Of a stretch of DNA of 64,000 bases, positions 1 to 12,744 are shown piece after piece. Positions within the stretch are counted from its first letter, which is position 1, and each line of letters starts with the position of its first letter. A program made the position numbers and the translations under genes. Below the pieces are notes generated by a model. The model saw nothing but the letters and a program-made list of their open reading frames with translations, was not told the origin of the DNA and made no database searches. This DNA comes from Artemisia argyi (lineage: Eukaryota > Streptophyta > Magnoliopsida > Asterales > Asteraceae): assembly GCA_030686995.1 (NCBI GenBank), contig CM060696.1, positions 110,170,949-110,234,948 on the forward strand, given 5' to 3'.

Positions 1-748
1 ACAAACAATCAACCTATAATCAACATCTTGGTTTCACTACATCTAAGCAAACACAATAAAAATCTAGCCTGGCATGTTAAAGAGAAGACAAGCGTAAGAT
101 ATAATCACACAACACATAGACATATTGAATGATTTGAATAAGTACTTATCTTCAATTGAACATGGAAGAATCAAGGGGTTGAAACCCTTGAAAAAGCTGT
201 AAAATTTGTCTTAGGGTTTGTGCCCTAATATCCCACACAAAGTTCCACACTAATGAATGAAAATTAGAAAACTATATATAGATTTTACACCTTGACGGCG
301 TCACGTTATAGCTTGTGACGCCGTCAACTCGCTGCCATGATGAAATTCGTATTGCCTAGATCCAATTGTGAAGCCGTCATGTAGGAAAGAGCTCTGGGCC
401 GTCACGTGTAATTGGGCCCTGACGGCCTTGGTGACGCCGTCAGGCCAATATGCCTAAAAGCATTATGGATCGTCACGTGTATTTTCAACTTCCACCTCTT
501 TTGCCACTCTTGACGCCGTCACTTGTAGAACCTTGACGCTGTCAGGTACTGTTCCAGCAAGGAATTTTGAGACTTAGCCGTTTTCTTCATTTTTATGCTA
601 AAAAACGTCCAAAATGCTTCCTTTTCCAGATTTCTCTCCAAAAGTACCTAAAATGACAAAAGGAACGATTTAGGGCAACAATTGATCAAATAATCTCAAA
701 TTCGGGCTTAAATGACCCCTTAAAAGCGGTACACTTTTCACCTGATCA
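1..748 (-). mobile_element. Partial LTR, copy A, of the Athila/Tat-like family
   Basis: Read on the minus strand this starts TGATCAGGTGAAAAG at 748 and runs to the window edge. It matches the order of blocks in the LTRs at 14361 and 32639: the GGGGTCATTTAAG start block, the gene-free run, many TGACGCCGTCA palindromes (about 290-550), a TATA box (about 270) and the downstream leader near 1-240. The far end and any internal domain lie outside the window, so solo or full-length status cannot be told. It looks more diverged from the other copies than they are from each other. Confidence 0.85.
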
Positions 749-810
749 CAACCAAACAGTCCCTTAGAACATCCATCTAAACACCCCCTGATGGCCACCT
801 TTTTTTTTTC

Positions 811-846
<36 letters not shown>

Positions 847-1437
847 GTAGCTACTATGATTTGGCATTTATGTTGATTTAATGGTATTTGAAAAAAAGAA
901 AAAAAAAAAGAAAAAAAGAAAAGAAAAAACAAGATAGCAAAATGTGGTTGTGGTGTATTGTATTATAGGTATAGTTTTTAGTTAAGAAACATGGTTTGGC
1001 CAAATCAAAGTCATTTTTTCATTTCATGTTCGACTAACTATTCCTATCTTGTGCCCTCCTTCAAATACACAACTGATCTTTTTAAATTCTTTATTGTGGC
1101 CTTGCAGCTTTATTTTGCACCAAGATAGTTAGACATCCCCTTGATGTCATGAAAAAAGGATTTAAGGTAAAACTTAGTCTTTAAAGTTATATATTACAAC
1201 ATAGCTGTTTGTAGCAACCATAAGTGACCCGTGTAGAGTGCGATAATCAAATAATGAAGCTAAGACACACTTATTATTTACCCACTATGCGATAATCAAT
1301 ACTAAAACAACCCACTATGAGAAGAAACATATTATTTACCCAAACATCTATGTTCATCTGCGTCACCTCAACTCAATAGACATAATGGTATAAGAAAATA
1401 TGAAGAGCTAAACAGCAAAGGGTGTAATGATATTTGA
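749..1437. other. Intergenic DNA with simple repeats
   Basis: No gene is visible. Just inside the end of the LTR, at about 814-846, is an ATT/TTA microsatellite (about 11 units), and 893-930 is a purine-rich A/G tract. The rest is AT-rich unique-looking sequence. Confidence 0.6.
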
Positions 1438-2560
1438 ATGGGCCCAAAACTAAATCAAGTTCAAGAAGTTATTGCTAACAGTAACCAAAAATGTCATGGT
1501 AAATTACAACATTCTTATCCTGTTATTTACACTACATCTGTTTCACTTATACATAATTACTTAAATGCAGGTTTCCAAGAAACAATAAACGCTTGCGGCG
1601 AACAGAATTACATTAGGGAAAATTTGTAGTGGGTCCAGTTTCCCAAGGTAATCATGCAACATGTTTTAGACCACAGTTACCGTTCAATGCACCAGGAAAT
1701 TTGCGCTTCAGTACTCATCCATATACAACCCTATTTAATCATCAAACGCCAAATGAATCCAGCCACCCTTTATGCAATAATCTGTCAAATTTACAAGTTA
1801 AACCTGCTTCTCAAAGTGCTATTGCAAGTTATTTTGAAGTACTGTTGTTGCATAACCGAGAAGACTCTACAAACTTTGCCAGGGGCGCAAACAAAGATAC
1901 GTCGAATCAAGGTAAGACAATTGATTCTACGTAATTCAGACCTTATATTTATATACATAAAAGTCTAAAAGTAACTATTATGAACTATACACAACATTAT
2001 TTATCTAAAAATAGTTGGTTTAATGCAGGTTTACCAAAAACCCTTAGTACTAATGACAAATTTAGTTATTCATATGCTGCCACAAGCACCTCTGCTGCAC
2101 CACAAGATCATTCGCCAATTTATGCTACCGACTATGGCAAGTCATATTTTCAATAATGACGCAACTAAATGTTTTACATATTTGTATCAAGTATAACAGG
2201 TTTGAAAATACGTTAAATGTAGGAATGGCCACAAAAGATATGAATGAGAACGCTGCAAGTAAAAAAATTGAAAATGGTTCAGGAAGCTGTTAGAGACAAT
2301 TTACAGATGAAATGGAAATCAACAAAAACACAAGTGTGCAATCAAAAAGATTGTAGCATGCGTACACAGACGTTTATTAGATTAATAGTTACATCCATGT
2401 TTCTTTATTGTATCATTCACTTATTACATATTATTTCATTAAACATCATTACAAAATCTTTACATTCGTTGGTTTTTCTTACTTTACACACACACATACT
2501 TAATTTCTTGATGCATTCATTCTTTTAAAAACCGGTCAATTTGACGGGTCTATAAGCTAG
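1438..2560 (+). mobile_element. Possible Helitron 3' part with decayed exon-like pieces
   Basis: The right end has Helitron-type features: an imperfect hairpin (CCGGTCA / TGACGGG, 2532-2548), then CTAG at 2557-2560 followed by T. Upstream are short open stretches separated by intron-like borders: AATGCAG before 1571, AATGCAG before 2031, and a GTAAG donor-like site after 1911. The translated pieces (1629-1934 is the longest) match no family I recognise. They may be captured gene fragments. No matching 5' TC terminus was identified, so the element's extent is unknown. Confidence 0.35.
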
Positions 2561-3160
2561 TAATTGATATAAGACATTCAACCTCGTGGCTAATATGATG
2601 CTTTAATGGATGGTTTTAAAATAACGTTATATTGTGATTGACTAATAAAATCTACATATAAGTCAAAATTTTATAAAAGAATCTAATCTTGATCTTAAAC
2701 TTAATATTACGGATTTAAGTGAAAGATTTTTAATTTACATAATTTTAATAACTATATAAATTTTACAAGTATAACCTTTAAAGTTTATATTTGTTTTAGA
2801 AAAACGAAATTTATTATTATTATTGTTGCTAATATTTATATACTATACATTAGGCATACCTAACCATGTTGAAGATTAGGAATTGTTTAATTGTCGTGTT
2901 AATAATTTACAAACGGTCATGTAACAAAAAAAGTGGCCTTGGTTTATCGGAAAAGTATTTGGCATACAAGGAAGACTTTGCATGTTCTACCTCAAGTCTT
3001 TTAATTTTTTTAGTTGCCTCATTTAGGCCAACAACTCATTAATGCAATAGTTGACAAACAACTCATTAATGCAAATGGGTTGGGCTATGCTAGACTTTTT
3101 GAACTTTTTTCAAAAGTGTCATGACTTACTACAAAACAATGAATAAAGCAAATATTTTTA
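2561..3160. other. AT-rich intergenic DNA, nothing recognised
   Basis: No coding potential or clear repeat was seen. A short direct repeat (CAACTCATTAATGCAA) occurs at about 3030 and 3059. Confidence 0.5.
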
Positions 3161-3688
3161 GAGTAAACTATATTTTTGGTCCTTGTGGTTGTATCAAAAC
3201 TGCACTTTCAGTCTAATTTTAAAAAAATGAGACATTTCAGTCCAAAAGTCCACGTGGACTTCACTTTTGGTCCAATTTTCTAACCTAGTTAGTTAGTCGT
3301 TAAGTCAGTTGCAACATTAGTCCTTTAACCTAACGATCGTTTACAATGTTTGCACCGTTAGTCCTTTCAGTTAAAAAATTGGAAAAAAACATTTCGGGAA
3401 TTTTTTTTTCTAAAAAAATAATTTGAAAAAAAAAATTAATAAAAAAAAATTGACAAAAAAAATTTTTTCCCAAAAAAAAAATTTGAAAAAAAAATTCTAA
3501 TAAAAATTTTTGTTAAAAAAATTGACGAATTTTTTTTTCCAAAAAAAATAATTTGAAAAAAAAAAAATCTAACCAAAATTTTTCTTAAAAAGTTCGAAAA
3601 AATTCTGAAAAAAAAAATTTTTTTGACAAAAATATATTGATAGCTATTATAAATCGATCTATATATATTTGACATGTGATTTGTAATG

Positions 3689-3773
<85 letters not shown>

Positions 3774-4712
3774 TTAAAAATGAACTTTTAATATGGTTGG
3801 ACCGAATTAAAGTGTGTCATGGGATGCGTTATTTTGTTTTTTCTCTTTTCTTTCTGGTCCTAAGTGTATAAGGATATTATAAGATGATCTCTACTAGTTT
3901 CTTTTTTAGGGATGTGGGGTTCACAAAAAAAATAATAAATAGCGATCTAGTTTTTTTTGTCATAAAGGGTCTGTTTAGACGAATGGATATAGCTCGCATA
4001 AAATGATGAAATAGAAAGCGTATGAGATGATGATAAAAACATATTCGCTAATTTGGTAGTTTGGCTAGTCGAATCTGTTTAGTACGATTGGGTTTAATAA
4101 TTCGATACTCGACTCAAACATGGGTATAATGTTAGGTGTGTATATGAGTGAAATGAAACGTTGTCGGGTTATAAACAAGTCTTACATGATTTTTTTTTCA
4201 AATTTTTTAAGTTATCTTATTAAGTTATATAATTTTTACGAATTTTTAAAAAAAAAAAAATTATTAGAATTTTTTTTTTCAAATTATTTTTTTTGGAAAA
4301 AAAAATCGTCAAATTTTTTTTTTAGAATTTTTTTTGAATTTTTTAAGAAATTTTTTTATTAGATTTTTTTTTTCAAATTATTTTTTTGGAAAAAAAAAAT
4401 CTTTTGTCAAAAAGATTTTTTTTAGAAATTTTTTCGAATTTTTCAAATTATTTTTTTTGGATAAAATTTTTTTCTAAAAAAAAAAAAAAATTCCCAATTT
4501 TTTTACTGAAAGGACTAACGGTGCAAATATTGCAAACGACCGTTAGGTTAAAGGACTAATATTGTAACTGAATTAACAACTAAACTAACTAGGTTAGAAA
4601 ATTGGACCGTGAAGTACACGTTGACTTTTAGACTTAAATGTCTCACTTTTTCAAAATTGGACTGAAAGTGCAATTTTGATACAACCACAAGGACCAAAAA
4701 TGTAGTTTACTC
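3161..4712. mobile_element. Foldback / long-TIR element, about 1.55 kb
   Basis: The left arm from 3161 (GAGTAAACTATATTTTTGG) is the imperfect reverse complement of the right arm ending at 4712. Matching blocks run in mirrored order for more than 200 bp per arm, then continue as mirrored A- or T-rich tracts up to a central AT microsatellite. No transposase is encoded and no clean target duplication was found. The arms could form a long hairpin RNA if transcribed. It lies about 0.7 kb upstream of the XLG start codon. Confidence 0.75.
3690..3770. repeat. (AT)n microsatellite, about 40 units
   Basis: Uninterrupted AT dinucleotides sit at the centre of the foldback element, between its two arms. 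Confidence 0.95.
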
Positions 4713-5414
4713 ATTTATGTTAAAAAAAAAAACAAAAAAAAACTTTAACATTTATTTTCTCTAAATTTTTCTTAATTTATTTGTTTTATTAACAAAATCA
4801 TTTTGATTAATGAACTTTTATGACGTATTTTTATTACCGTTTGATCTTTTCGCATCGAAATCAAGTCGAGTCGAGCTTGATATACCAAGTTTTTAACGAA
4901 TTCGAGCTTAAAATGTTGAGATAATCGAGCACGAGTCAAATTTCAAGCTCGATAATGTGTATTAAACTTAAATTTTAACTAACTTTGATTCAGATACAAA
5001 CCCTAAGTACGTGACGATTTTGCGTTTTCAAATATATGTTTCGTAACGGTTTTAAATATAATCAAATTTTGACTCTAAAAAAAGATTAATAATAATAAAA
5101 AGAAAAAAGTTTTGTTAACAACCACACTTAAAATTGTGTTTAAACATTTCATAACTAAAAATTACGTAATAATCAATGAACATCGAATATTTCATATTTA
5201 ACTACTCTCACATTTATTTAAAATGACTAAATATGTGTAATTTTCTAATTAAATAATATTCAAACACAAACCTCGTGGCCCAAAAAGAAAAAAACATATG
5301 AATGCGTATCCAATCTATCAAAATCAAATAGGCCACCTCTTCAAATCCGCCCCCACCATCACCACTCTCTTTCACATATCAATCAATCAATCAATCAAAA
5401 AACAAAAAAAGGTA
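4713..5414 (+). promoter_or_regulatory. Upstream region and 5' leader of the XLG gene
   Basis: This gene-free stretch between the foldback element and the XLG start codon must hold the promoter. I could not pick a convincing TATA box. The last 80 bases carry a CT/CA-rich leader with a TCAA repeat (5377-5397), typical of plant 5' leaders. An in-frame upstream ATG at 5298 would add 39 residues, but the ATG at 5415 has the better context and fits the family. Confidence 0.5.
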
Positions 5415-8400
5415 ATGGCGGATGAAGACGATGGTCAGAACCACAACAACAACAACAACAATGACTTCGAAGATCTCCTTCGAAAGCTACTTCCAATCGG
5501 AGCTCCTTTACTCGACGAATCCCAACTCGATTACTCCATTTCCGTTGATTACCAACCACCACCACCTCAAAAACACACTCTCCAAAACCCCATCATTAAA
5601 AACACTACCAAAACGCCTTTTACTAAGCCCACCAAAACCCCACTCAAATTCAGTTCTGTAACACATCAAGATTCTAAAAGCTTTGTGATTTCGATACCCT
5701 TTGAGGAGAAGAACAATACCCAGAAACAGAATTTCGAAAACATTGGTATTGAACAAGAACAAGATCAAGATTTTAATGAAGAAAATGGTTTTTCTTCAAG
5801 AAATGATGTGATTCTGACACCCTTTGATGAGAAGAACAAAACCCTTGAACAGAATTTGGAAAAGATTGGTATTGAACAAGATCAAGATGAAGATTTTACT
5901 GCTAGTAATGAAAATGATTTTATAAAAAATGATGTGATTTTGACACCCTTTACTGAGGAGAACAAAACCCTGAAACAGAATTTTGAAAAGATTAGTAGTA
6001 AAGAAGTTGAAGATTTTAGTACTAGCCATGAAAATGTTTTTTCTTTAAGAAATGACAAGAACAAGAATAAGAAAAAGATTTGTAATAGGTGTGAAAAGAG
6101 TATTAGGTTAAGAGAAAAAGAATGTTGCATTGTTTGTGGTGCGAGATATTGTAGTGATTGTTTGTTAAAAGCGATGGGGTCGATGCCCGAAGGTCGAAAA
6201 TGTGTGGGTTGTATTGGGAAGCCAATTGATGAATCAAGGAGACATAAGTTGGGGAAGTGTTCGAGGATGTTGTATAAGGTTTGTAGTGTGTTGGAGGTTG
6301 AGCAGATTATGATGGCTGAGAAGGAATGTTATGTGAATCGGATTCGACCTGAGCAGTTTGTTGTTAATGGTAGCGAGTTGAATGGGGCGGAACTGGGTGA
6401 GCTTTTGGGGTGTGATGTTCCGCCGTTGAAGTTGAAGCCTGGTAGGTATTGGTATGATAAGGATTCTGGACTTTGGGGTCAGGTACAATTTGTTTTAAGT
6501 TGTATTCGTTGTGGATTGCTTAAAGTATCATATTGTCATTGTTTGTAATGAACTATTTATGCTTACCTTTTGATGTAAAAAACTTCTGCCTTGTTACCAT
6601 TGTCTAAAAGTTACATTCTATAGCTGGTAAAATGGTGCTGCGGCACCATATTTTTTATGACTTGGAGGCGTGCAACATCACCATTTCCGAGTGGTAGTGG
6701 AATAAAAGTTTGTGACAATAGAATGTGTATAGAATAGGTCGTTACATACAATGACAAATGGATGAAAGTTCGGTAATTGTTTGCCATAAGCTAGAATTTT
6801 ATTGGTGATTGACTGTGATTATATATTTGAAGTTTTTTATGTGTTTATAGGAGGGCGATAAGCCGGATAGGATTGTGAGTTCGAAGTTGAATGTGGGTGG
6901 TAAGCTTCAGGCGGATGCAAGCAATGGGAACACACAAGTTTATATCAATGGTCGGGAAATCACGAAAGTGGAGTTAAGGGTACTAAAGGTATAGGATAGC
7001 ATTTTCTATATGTACATGCATATATGCATTGTGTTATGCAACCTACAAAATCGCCTTTGAAACTTCATTAACAAGTGAACACATTTTCATTATGGAATTT
7101 TGGGGGTGGGGGCTGGGGGGGGGGGGGGGGGGGGGGGGGGTTTGCAATTATCAAAATCGTAGAGTCGCAGCTAGTTATTATGGTTTGCAATTATCAAAAT
7201 CCTAGATGTATCTCCCTTTTATTCATTTGTATTCATTAGCCTTAAATTATTAGAGTTCTTAAAACCGCTTCGAATAACTAGTTAAACTCAAACATTATCT
7301 CGTATATCCTGATGTATCACAACTGATTAACCAATTGTGATTATTCAAAGTCACGTAATCACTTTCAAATCGTAAGTACAAGAACTCTTTGTATATGAAA
7401 GCTAAGATTTATATGTCGATTTCAAATATCTTGGTCATTTGATGTTGGTTTCGGTCTGTATCCTTTTGTGTTTGTTATAGTAGTTCGTGTCCAAACCCCG
7501 AAATTCTATTTGTGGTTTTTTGCAGTGTAAACTAAATGAAAGAAAACTCGTATGACTCTTCTATAATCATATGCAGAGTATTTTGTTCTATGACTACTTT
7601 GTTTAGTTGTTATTATTGAACTCGCTTTTCATGGAACACGATTCAATTAATGATTTGCATTTCAGTTAGCCAAGGTTCAATGTCAACAAGGAACACATTT
7701 CTGGCTCTATGATGACGGATCATACGAGGAAGAGGGTCAAAATAATATTAAAGGAAACATTTGGGGAAAGGTTCTCACTTAGACTCTGGTTAATTCATAA
7801 TCTTTCCACAACTGAATTTTTTTATGTGGTACTTTTCCGGGAATTAACTGGTTCTAACTTTGTTTTAGGTAGGCGTCTACTCGTTTTCTTAGTTCATTGT
7901 TCTGTTTGCCTGTGCCCCATGAACATGCTCATTCTCATGGGTCGAACAATGACGCAAGTACACTCTTAAGTAGCTCCATGGCTCTAAGTTCGGAGCACTT
8001 GGGACGTCAAAAGCTTATGCTTTTTGGGTTGGAAGGATCAGGGACAAGCACTATTTTTAAGCAGGTATATGTCTTTTGATTTTCTTTGTTACAGCTTTAG
8101 TTAGAGTTGGCAAAGTGGGCGTTTGTGTTAACCCTTTAACCAGTGAGTTATGTACACTGGTTGAGTTGGCCCAAGACACTTTTGTCCATTTTGTCATAAA
8201 AAAATTGATATGTATGATCATAAAAATTAATTCTATTAGTCTTAATCTTAAAATTGGAGGTTTTATAATTTTATGGCTCGAAATTTTACTTTGGGGGACT
8301 GTTGACTCATTTGAGCCTTCACGTTCACCTAAACTTTTTGATTTAGCCTATTTGACTTGTTAGTAGCCTAGGTCAACCCATTCTTAAGGATATTTTGCTC

Positions 8401-10913
8401 TTTCCCCATCACTGTTTGTATAATCTTAATTTTTCATTAAAATTGTAACTTGAAATGTCAGCTTTAGTTAGATAACCCCTTCATGAAAGTTAAAGCTAGG
8501 TATGTGACGAACATATGTATTTCCAGTTGTTTAGAGCTTGGGCTAGGTAGGTAATATTATAGTCAGTTTCCTACAGCATTTTTTTTCTGCCTCGCCAAAT
8601 TTTTTAATTAACAGAGTAATCAGAATTTTATTTTATATTTACATAACCATTTGCAGGTGAGGTTTTTATATGGAGACAAGTTCAATGCTGAGGAGTTGCA
8701 GCATCTAAAGCTTAGGATACAAAGTAACACGTACAAGTATCTTAGTGTCTTGCTTGAATGGCGAGAGCGGTTTGAAGAGGAGGCCTTGATGGAAGTTAAA
8801 CCATCGTATTTGGGCAACGAAGAATCTGTTCAAGGTATAATTAGAAACTCACGAAATCTAAAATTTCTTTATATGTTATATTATGTGCTTACTATAGAGG
8901 TGACAAATTGGCTGAGTGGGCAGGTTGTAAAACACTTTTTTGTCTAGAAGCTTCTGTATAAGTATTAGTGTTGTGAATATGATTATAAAATTATATGCAA
9001 TAACAATGTAATTTGTTGAATAAAACGATCTAAGAGGTTTTATCCTGTATGCATTAGAATATTGGGAGAATTTCTTTAGCTAATTTTCCTGATCCGTTTA
9101 ATAGATTAGGGATATGAAATAACTTCAATCAAACCAAGTATTTATCTTTATTTTTTTTATTATTATTTTTTTTTTGCTTGTACAATTATATCCATGGTGT
9201 CAAATGTTTTTCCCAGAGTTCCCCAATGGGTATTAATCTCTAAATACTTTTGCAGGTGGCTCGGATCTTGATAAAAGTACACAATGTATCTATTCACTAA
9301 AACCGAAATTTAAACATTTCTGTGATTGGTTACTGGATATAACAGCAACGGGGAATTTTGACCACTATTTTCCTGCTTCAACACGGGAGTATGCGTCTCT
9401 AGTAGACCAGATTTGGAAGGATCCCGCTATTCAGGAAACCTACAAGCGAAGGGACGAGCTGCATTTTCTTCCTGATGTTGCCAAATATTTTCTTGATCAG
9501 GTATTCCTTTTATCTCTAACAGGTCAAATGGATTAAGTTAATAGATTTAAGTCATTTAAATAAAGAAGAAACAATTGTAAGTGATTCAGTTTATATTAAT
9601 AAAATGGATGCATAAAACTCTCCTAAACCGCTTTATTAAAAAACATGATTATTATTATAACAAATTTGTTTTTCTAGTCATATTTTTCATCAACCATAAA
9701 TAGTAGATATATATTGTTTGCATCCCACACGAAAAATTGCATATGCATTCTGCTACCGCTAGTCTCTTTTGAACTTCTGTGACAGTTTCAACCTATTTAA
9801 TTATGAAGGGTTGATGACTTGATTCAGTTTCAACCTTTACTGGATCAAATGGGAATCTAATAATTTGGCTAAAAATGAAATCAGTTGAACACATCAAAAG
9901 TCTCCGAAGTATTTATATAATGCATACAAAATCTCTTAAATCCCATTAAGAAACTTGCATTATTATTGTAATCATATTTGATGCAAAAGATATAATCAAA
10001 ATAAAAAATTTCGACAAAAATTGTTTCAGGGGCCTCTGCTGATATCATTATGTTTTACAGGTTATAGAGTTATCAAGAAATGATTATGAACCATCAGAGA
10101 CAGACATTTTGTATGCTGAAGGAGTAACCCCAAGCAATGGTCTTTCCTGTCTAGATTTCTCATTCGTTGATCAAAGCCCCATGTATGAAGTGCATGATGA
10201 TGACAACGGTCAATCTCCTTCTATCAAGTAAATACCCCAATCTGGCAAATCCATATAAATGATCACCCTGATTCACAGCAACTACACAAAGTACATCACT
10301 CTTTTTGTTTATATTTTTGCTTTGTTTGTTTCATCGTAGGTATCAACTTATCCACATGAGCCTGAAGGGAGAACTGCACAATAGTTGGAAATGGTTAGAC
10401 ATGTTTGAAGACGCACGTGTGGTCATACATTGTGTCTCCTTAAGCGACTACGATCAGCTGTCACCACATAACAACATTGCAAAAAACAAGATGCTAGCAA
10501 ACAGAGACACATTCGAGAGCCTAATAAAACATCCTTCTTTCGCCAACATCCCGTTTGTGCTTTTCCTCAACAAATACGACGCTTTCGAAGACAAAATAGC
10601 CCGTACCCCATTAACAGTTTGTGAATGGTTCCATGATTTCGAGCCTGTAAAACCTTATCGCAACCACCAAACCTTAGCAAATCAAGCTTATTATTATGTG
10701 GCCATGAAATTTAAAGAGATGTATGCTTCTATAACGGGCCGAAAGCTTTTTGTTTGTCAGACTATGGCTAGGAAACGTTCATCGGTCGAAGATGGACTGA
10801 AGTATATTAGAGAAGTGATTAAATGGGATGAAGAAAGAGAGGAAGATGTTTATGGAATCAATGTATATGAAGAAGAGGATTCATTCTACTCTACTCAAGT
10901 TGATTGTAAATAG
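5415..10913 (+). CDS. Extra-large guanine nucleotide-binding protein (XLG)
   Basis: XLGs are plant-specific Galpha-like proteins that pair with Gbeta-gamma and act at plasma membrane and nucleus in immune and developmental signalling. Exons inferred from GT/AG borders: 5415-6482, 6851-6988, 7666-7770, 7873-8064, 8657-8834, 9256-9500, 10061-10227, 10340-10913; together 888 codons plus stop, a normal family length. The N-terminus is Asn-rich (9-16). Three imperfect repeats lie at about 91-120, 131-161 and 172-201. A basic patch KNKNKKK (215-221) precedes a Cys-rich zinc-binding-like block (223-266). The Galpha-like part starts near 485 with a P-loop reading [13 protein letters not shown], where the usual Lys is Thr. 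The DxGGQ switch motif is replaced (SLKGEL), NKYD (about 775) is kept, and TCAT is degenerate (CQTMAR). Such degeneration is usual for XLGs. The paralogue (XLG1, 2 or 3) was not resolved. The exon 4 acceptor at 7872 was chosen because the alternative AG at 7868 leads out of frame. Confidence 0.9.
7115..7140 (+). repeat. 26-base poly-G tract in XLG intron 2
   Basis: A run of 26 G follows two shorter G runs (7102-7112). On the + strand the pre-mRNA would carry it, so it may form G-quadruplexes. Downstream, the phrase TTTGCAATTATCAAAATC occurs twice (7141 and 7182). Confidence 0.95.
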
Positions 10914-12025
10914 TTAACTAACACTTACCACTTTCTTTTCATATCTTCACTTAACAATTTTCATGTAAATTAAGATTGATTTTAAGTTAATAGTTATGCG
11001 TAAACTTAATACAGTTTCTTTTATCTCATGGAGTACATTAAGAGGGTGTTTGGATTTTTTGTATTAGTTGATCTCGATTCTTTTGAAGGTGACAAATGAG
11101 GTGGTGCATTTTATTACATATGTCATGTGTATAGATTTCGTATGAAACGATCAAAGTAAATGAGTATATGTGTATGTATTCGTATAATACAATTGTGTTT
11201 GGATTGGGCTTAGGTGTTGGGCTCATGAATAGTAGCCCATGTGATTTTGTATTAAGGATCCGTTTGGTTTGTTTTGGATTTAGTAACATGGGCTTAAGTA
11301 TTGGTGAGGCCCATTGAGTGTTTATGTGATCCTTTTGATGTTGTGGGCCCACTATGAGAAAAATGGGAAGGGGGGGGGGGGGGGGGGGGGGTCGTGAGTG
11401 TTTTGTGGTGTGTGGGTGATCAAAACTGATCCACAGTTTGATTTGTACACGTTTCATGATATTGTGGTATGCGTGTGAGCTCGTTTCAGTGATAGTGTGA
11501 ATCACATAACATATACTGATTTATAGTTGCATAGTGTAAACAAAAGTTTAAAATTTTGCCAAAAAATGGGTGTCTGAACAGTATTACACAGTTACTTCAG
11601 ATAAGTGTTTATTAATAACTAGGGTTTTTTCACAGAATATTACATGTCGCAAGGTAACTCATACCTGCACTTTTATTTTTTTGTTAAATCCCGCATTCTA
11701 GACTGCTCATTTTTGTTATTATGATACCTTTTAATTAAATACTAATTTCAGGATCTTTCTTAGTTCACTTACACCAATATAAGAACCATTTACCACCAAA
11801 TTTCAAAATTTCTCATATATCACTCAAGTTACCTTTTGTGTAAAGGAAGGAACCCTTTAATTGGTTCCTTACCATCCATGGGTTACTGACCCTCAAAAGC
11901 TTGCAATAATTACAAAGCATCTACTGCATACATTTCTTCTTTCACTCAACTCACCCCTATTGAGATGACTTTGGTAATTAGACAAACCTCTTTAACACTT
12001 CCATTATCATTACAAATCACCATTT
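10914..12025. other. XLG downstream region and intergenic DNA with a poly-G tract
   Basis: The XLG 3' UTR probably ends within the first 200 bases. A second G homopolymer (22 G) is at 11370-11391. An open frame on the minus strand across 11038-11505 is low-complexity and is driven by that tract. No other gene is seen. Confidence 0.55.
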
Positions 12026-12562
12026 TTGAATGGATCAACATCAAATGCAAACACACTCTTCCTTCACTCTTCAATTCTAAGTACCTCCAAGATACACATT
12101 CACCACCACTTTTGTGATATTTTGCTTCTCATAAGCATTTTTCACGATGACAATGACTTACTAAACCCAACACCTCCACCAAAATTTCCTATCATTGTTA
12201 CTACTCCACCACAAACCAAAACACCAATTACCACCACACCACCTCCCGCTCCATCTCAAACACCCAACTCACCATCACCTCCAAAATCTCCAAAACTCAA
12301 ACCTAAACCTTTTTATTATGAACCATCACAACCTAAACCTTTACTTTTTCATCCCATCTATAAGGAAATCCATGGCCCACTTTATGGAGACCCTGTTCCA
12401 TCACCTCAACAACTGTCACCTACTCTTAGGGACATTGACGAGTCCATATGGATTGATCCCCCACAAACTCACGGAGACCTCCTTGATCAACTAGATGAAA
12501 TAAGGTTTACTCACAAACACATTTTTGAGCGCCTTAACGCTTTTTCTCATCCTGCACAATGA
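12026..12562 (+). CDS. Hypothetical Pro-rich protein, 178 aa
   Basis: Not recognised. The ORF has a possible hydrophobic stretch near residues 28-40, a Pro/Thr/Lys-rich middle (about 47-95) and a more ordinary acidic C-terminal third (about 110-178, with IWIDPPQ and HKHIFERLNAF). Pro-rich composition alone can keep a frame open. The C-terminal part looks more protein-like than the rest. It could be a small gene or a fragment of a retroelement protein. No intron or promoter signal was identified. Confidence 0.35.
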   Translation: MNGSTSNANTLFLHSSILSTSKIHIHHHFCDILLLISIFHDDNDLLNPTPPPKFPIIVTTPPQTKTPITTTPPPAPSQTPNSPSPPKSPKLKPKPFYYEPSQPKPLLFHPIYKEIHGPLYGDPVPSPQQLSPTLRDIDESIWIDPPQTHGDLLDQLDEIRFTHKHIFERLNAFSHPAQ

Positions 12563-12744
12563 ATGATCACATTAGGAGCTTATCATCTTAGGATTTTTTT
12601 ATTTTATTTCTAAGTTATTTTATTTCTAGGATTTTTCTTTCTTAGTTATTTTTTAGTTATGACTTTTGTCATAAAATGTTTTACTCATGAATGTTGTTTA
12701 TTAATGTTTGTGTGTTGGTTGTGACTATAATTTTGTACTTAATA

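Noticed and set aside
3436..4362. Phe/Lys-rich frames in the foldback element
   Set aside because: Translation of A/T homopolymer tracts, with no protein-like composition.
8076..8363. 95-codon frame after XLG exon 4
   Set aside because: It lies in an intron and has no link to the XLG frame.
11038..11505. 155-codon minus-strand frame after XLG
   Set aside because: Contains a Pro run from the poly-G tract and has no recognisable domain or splice context; probably chance.
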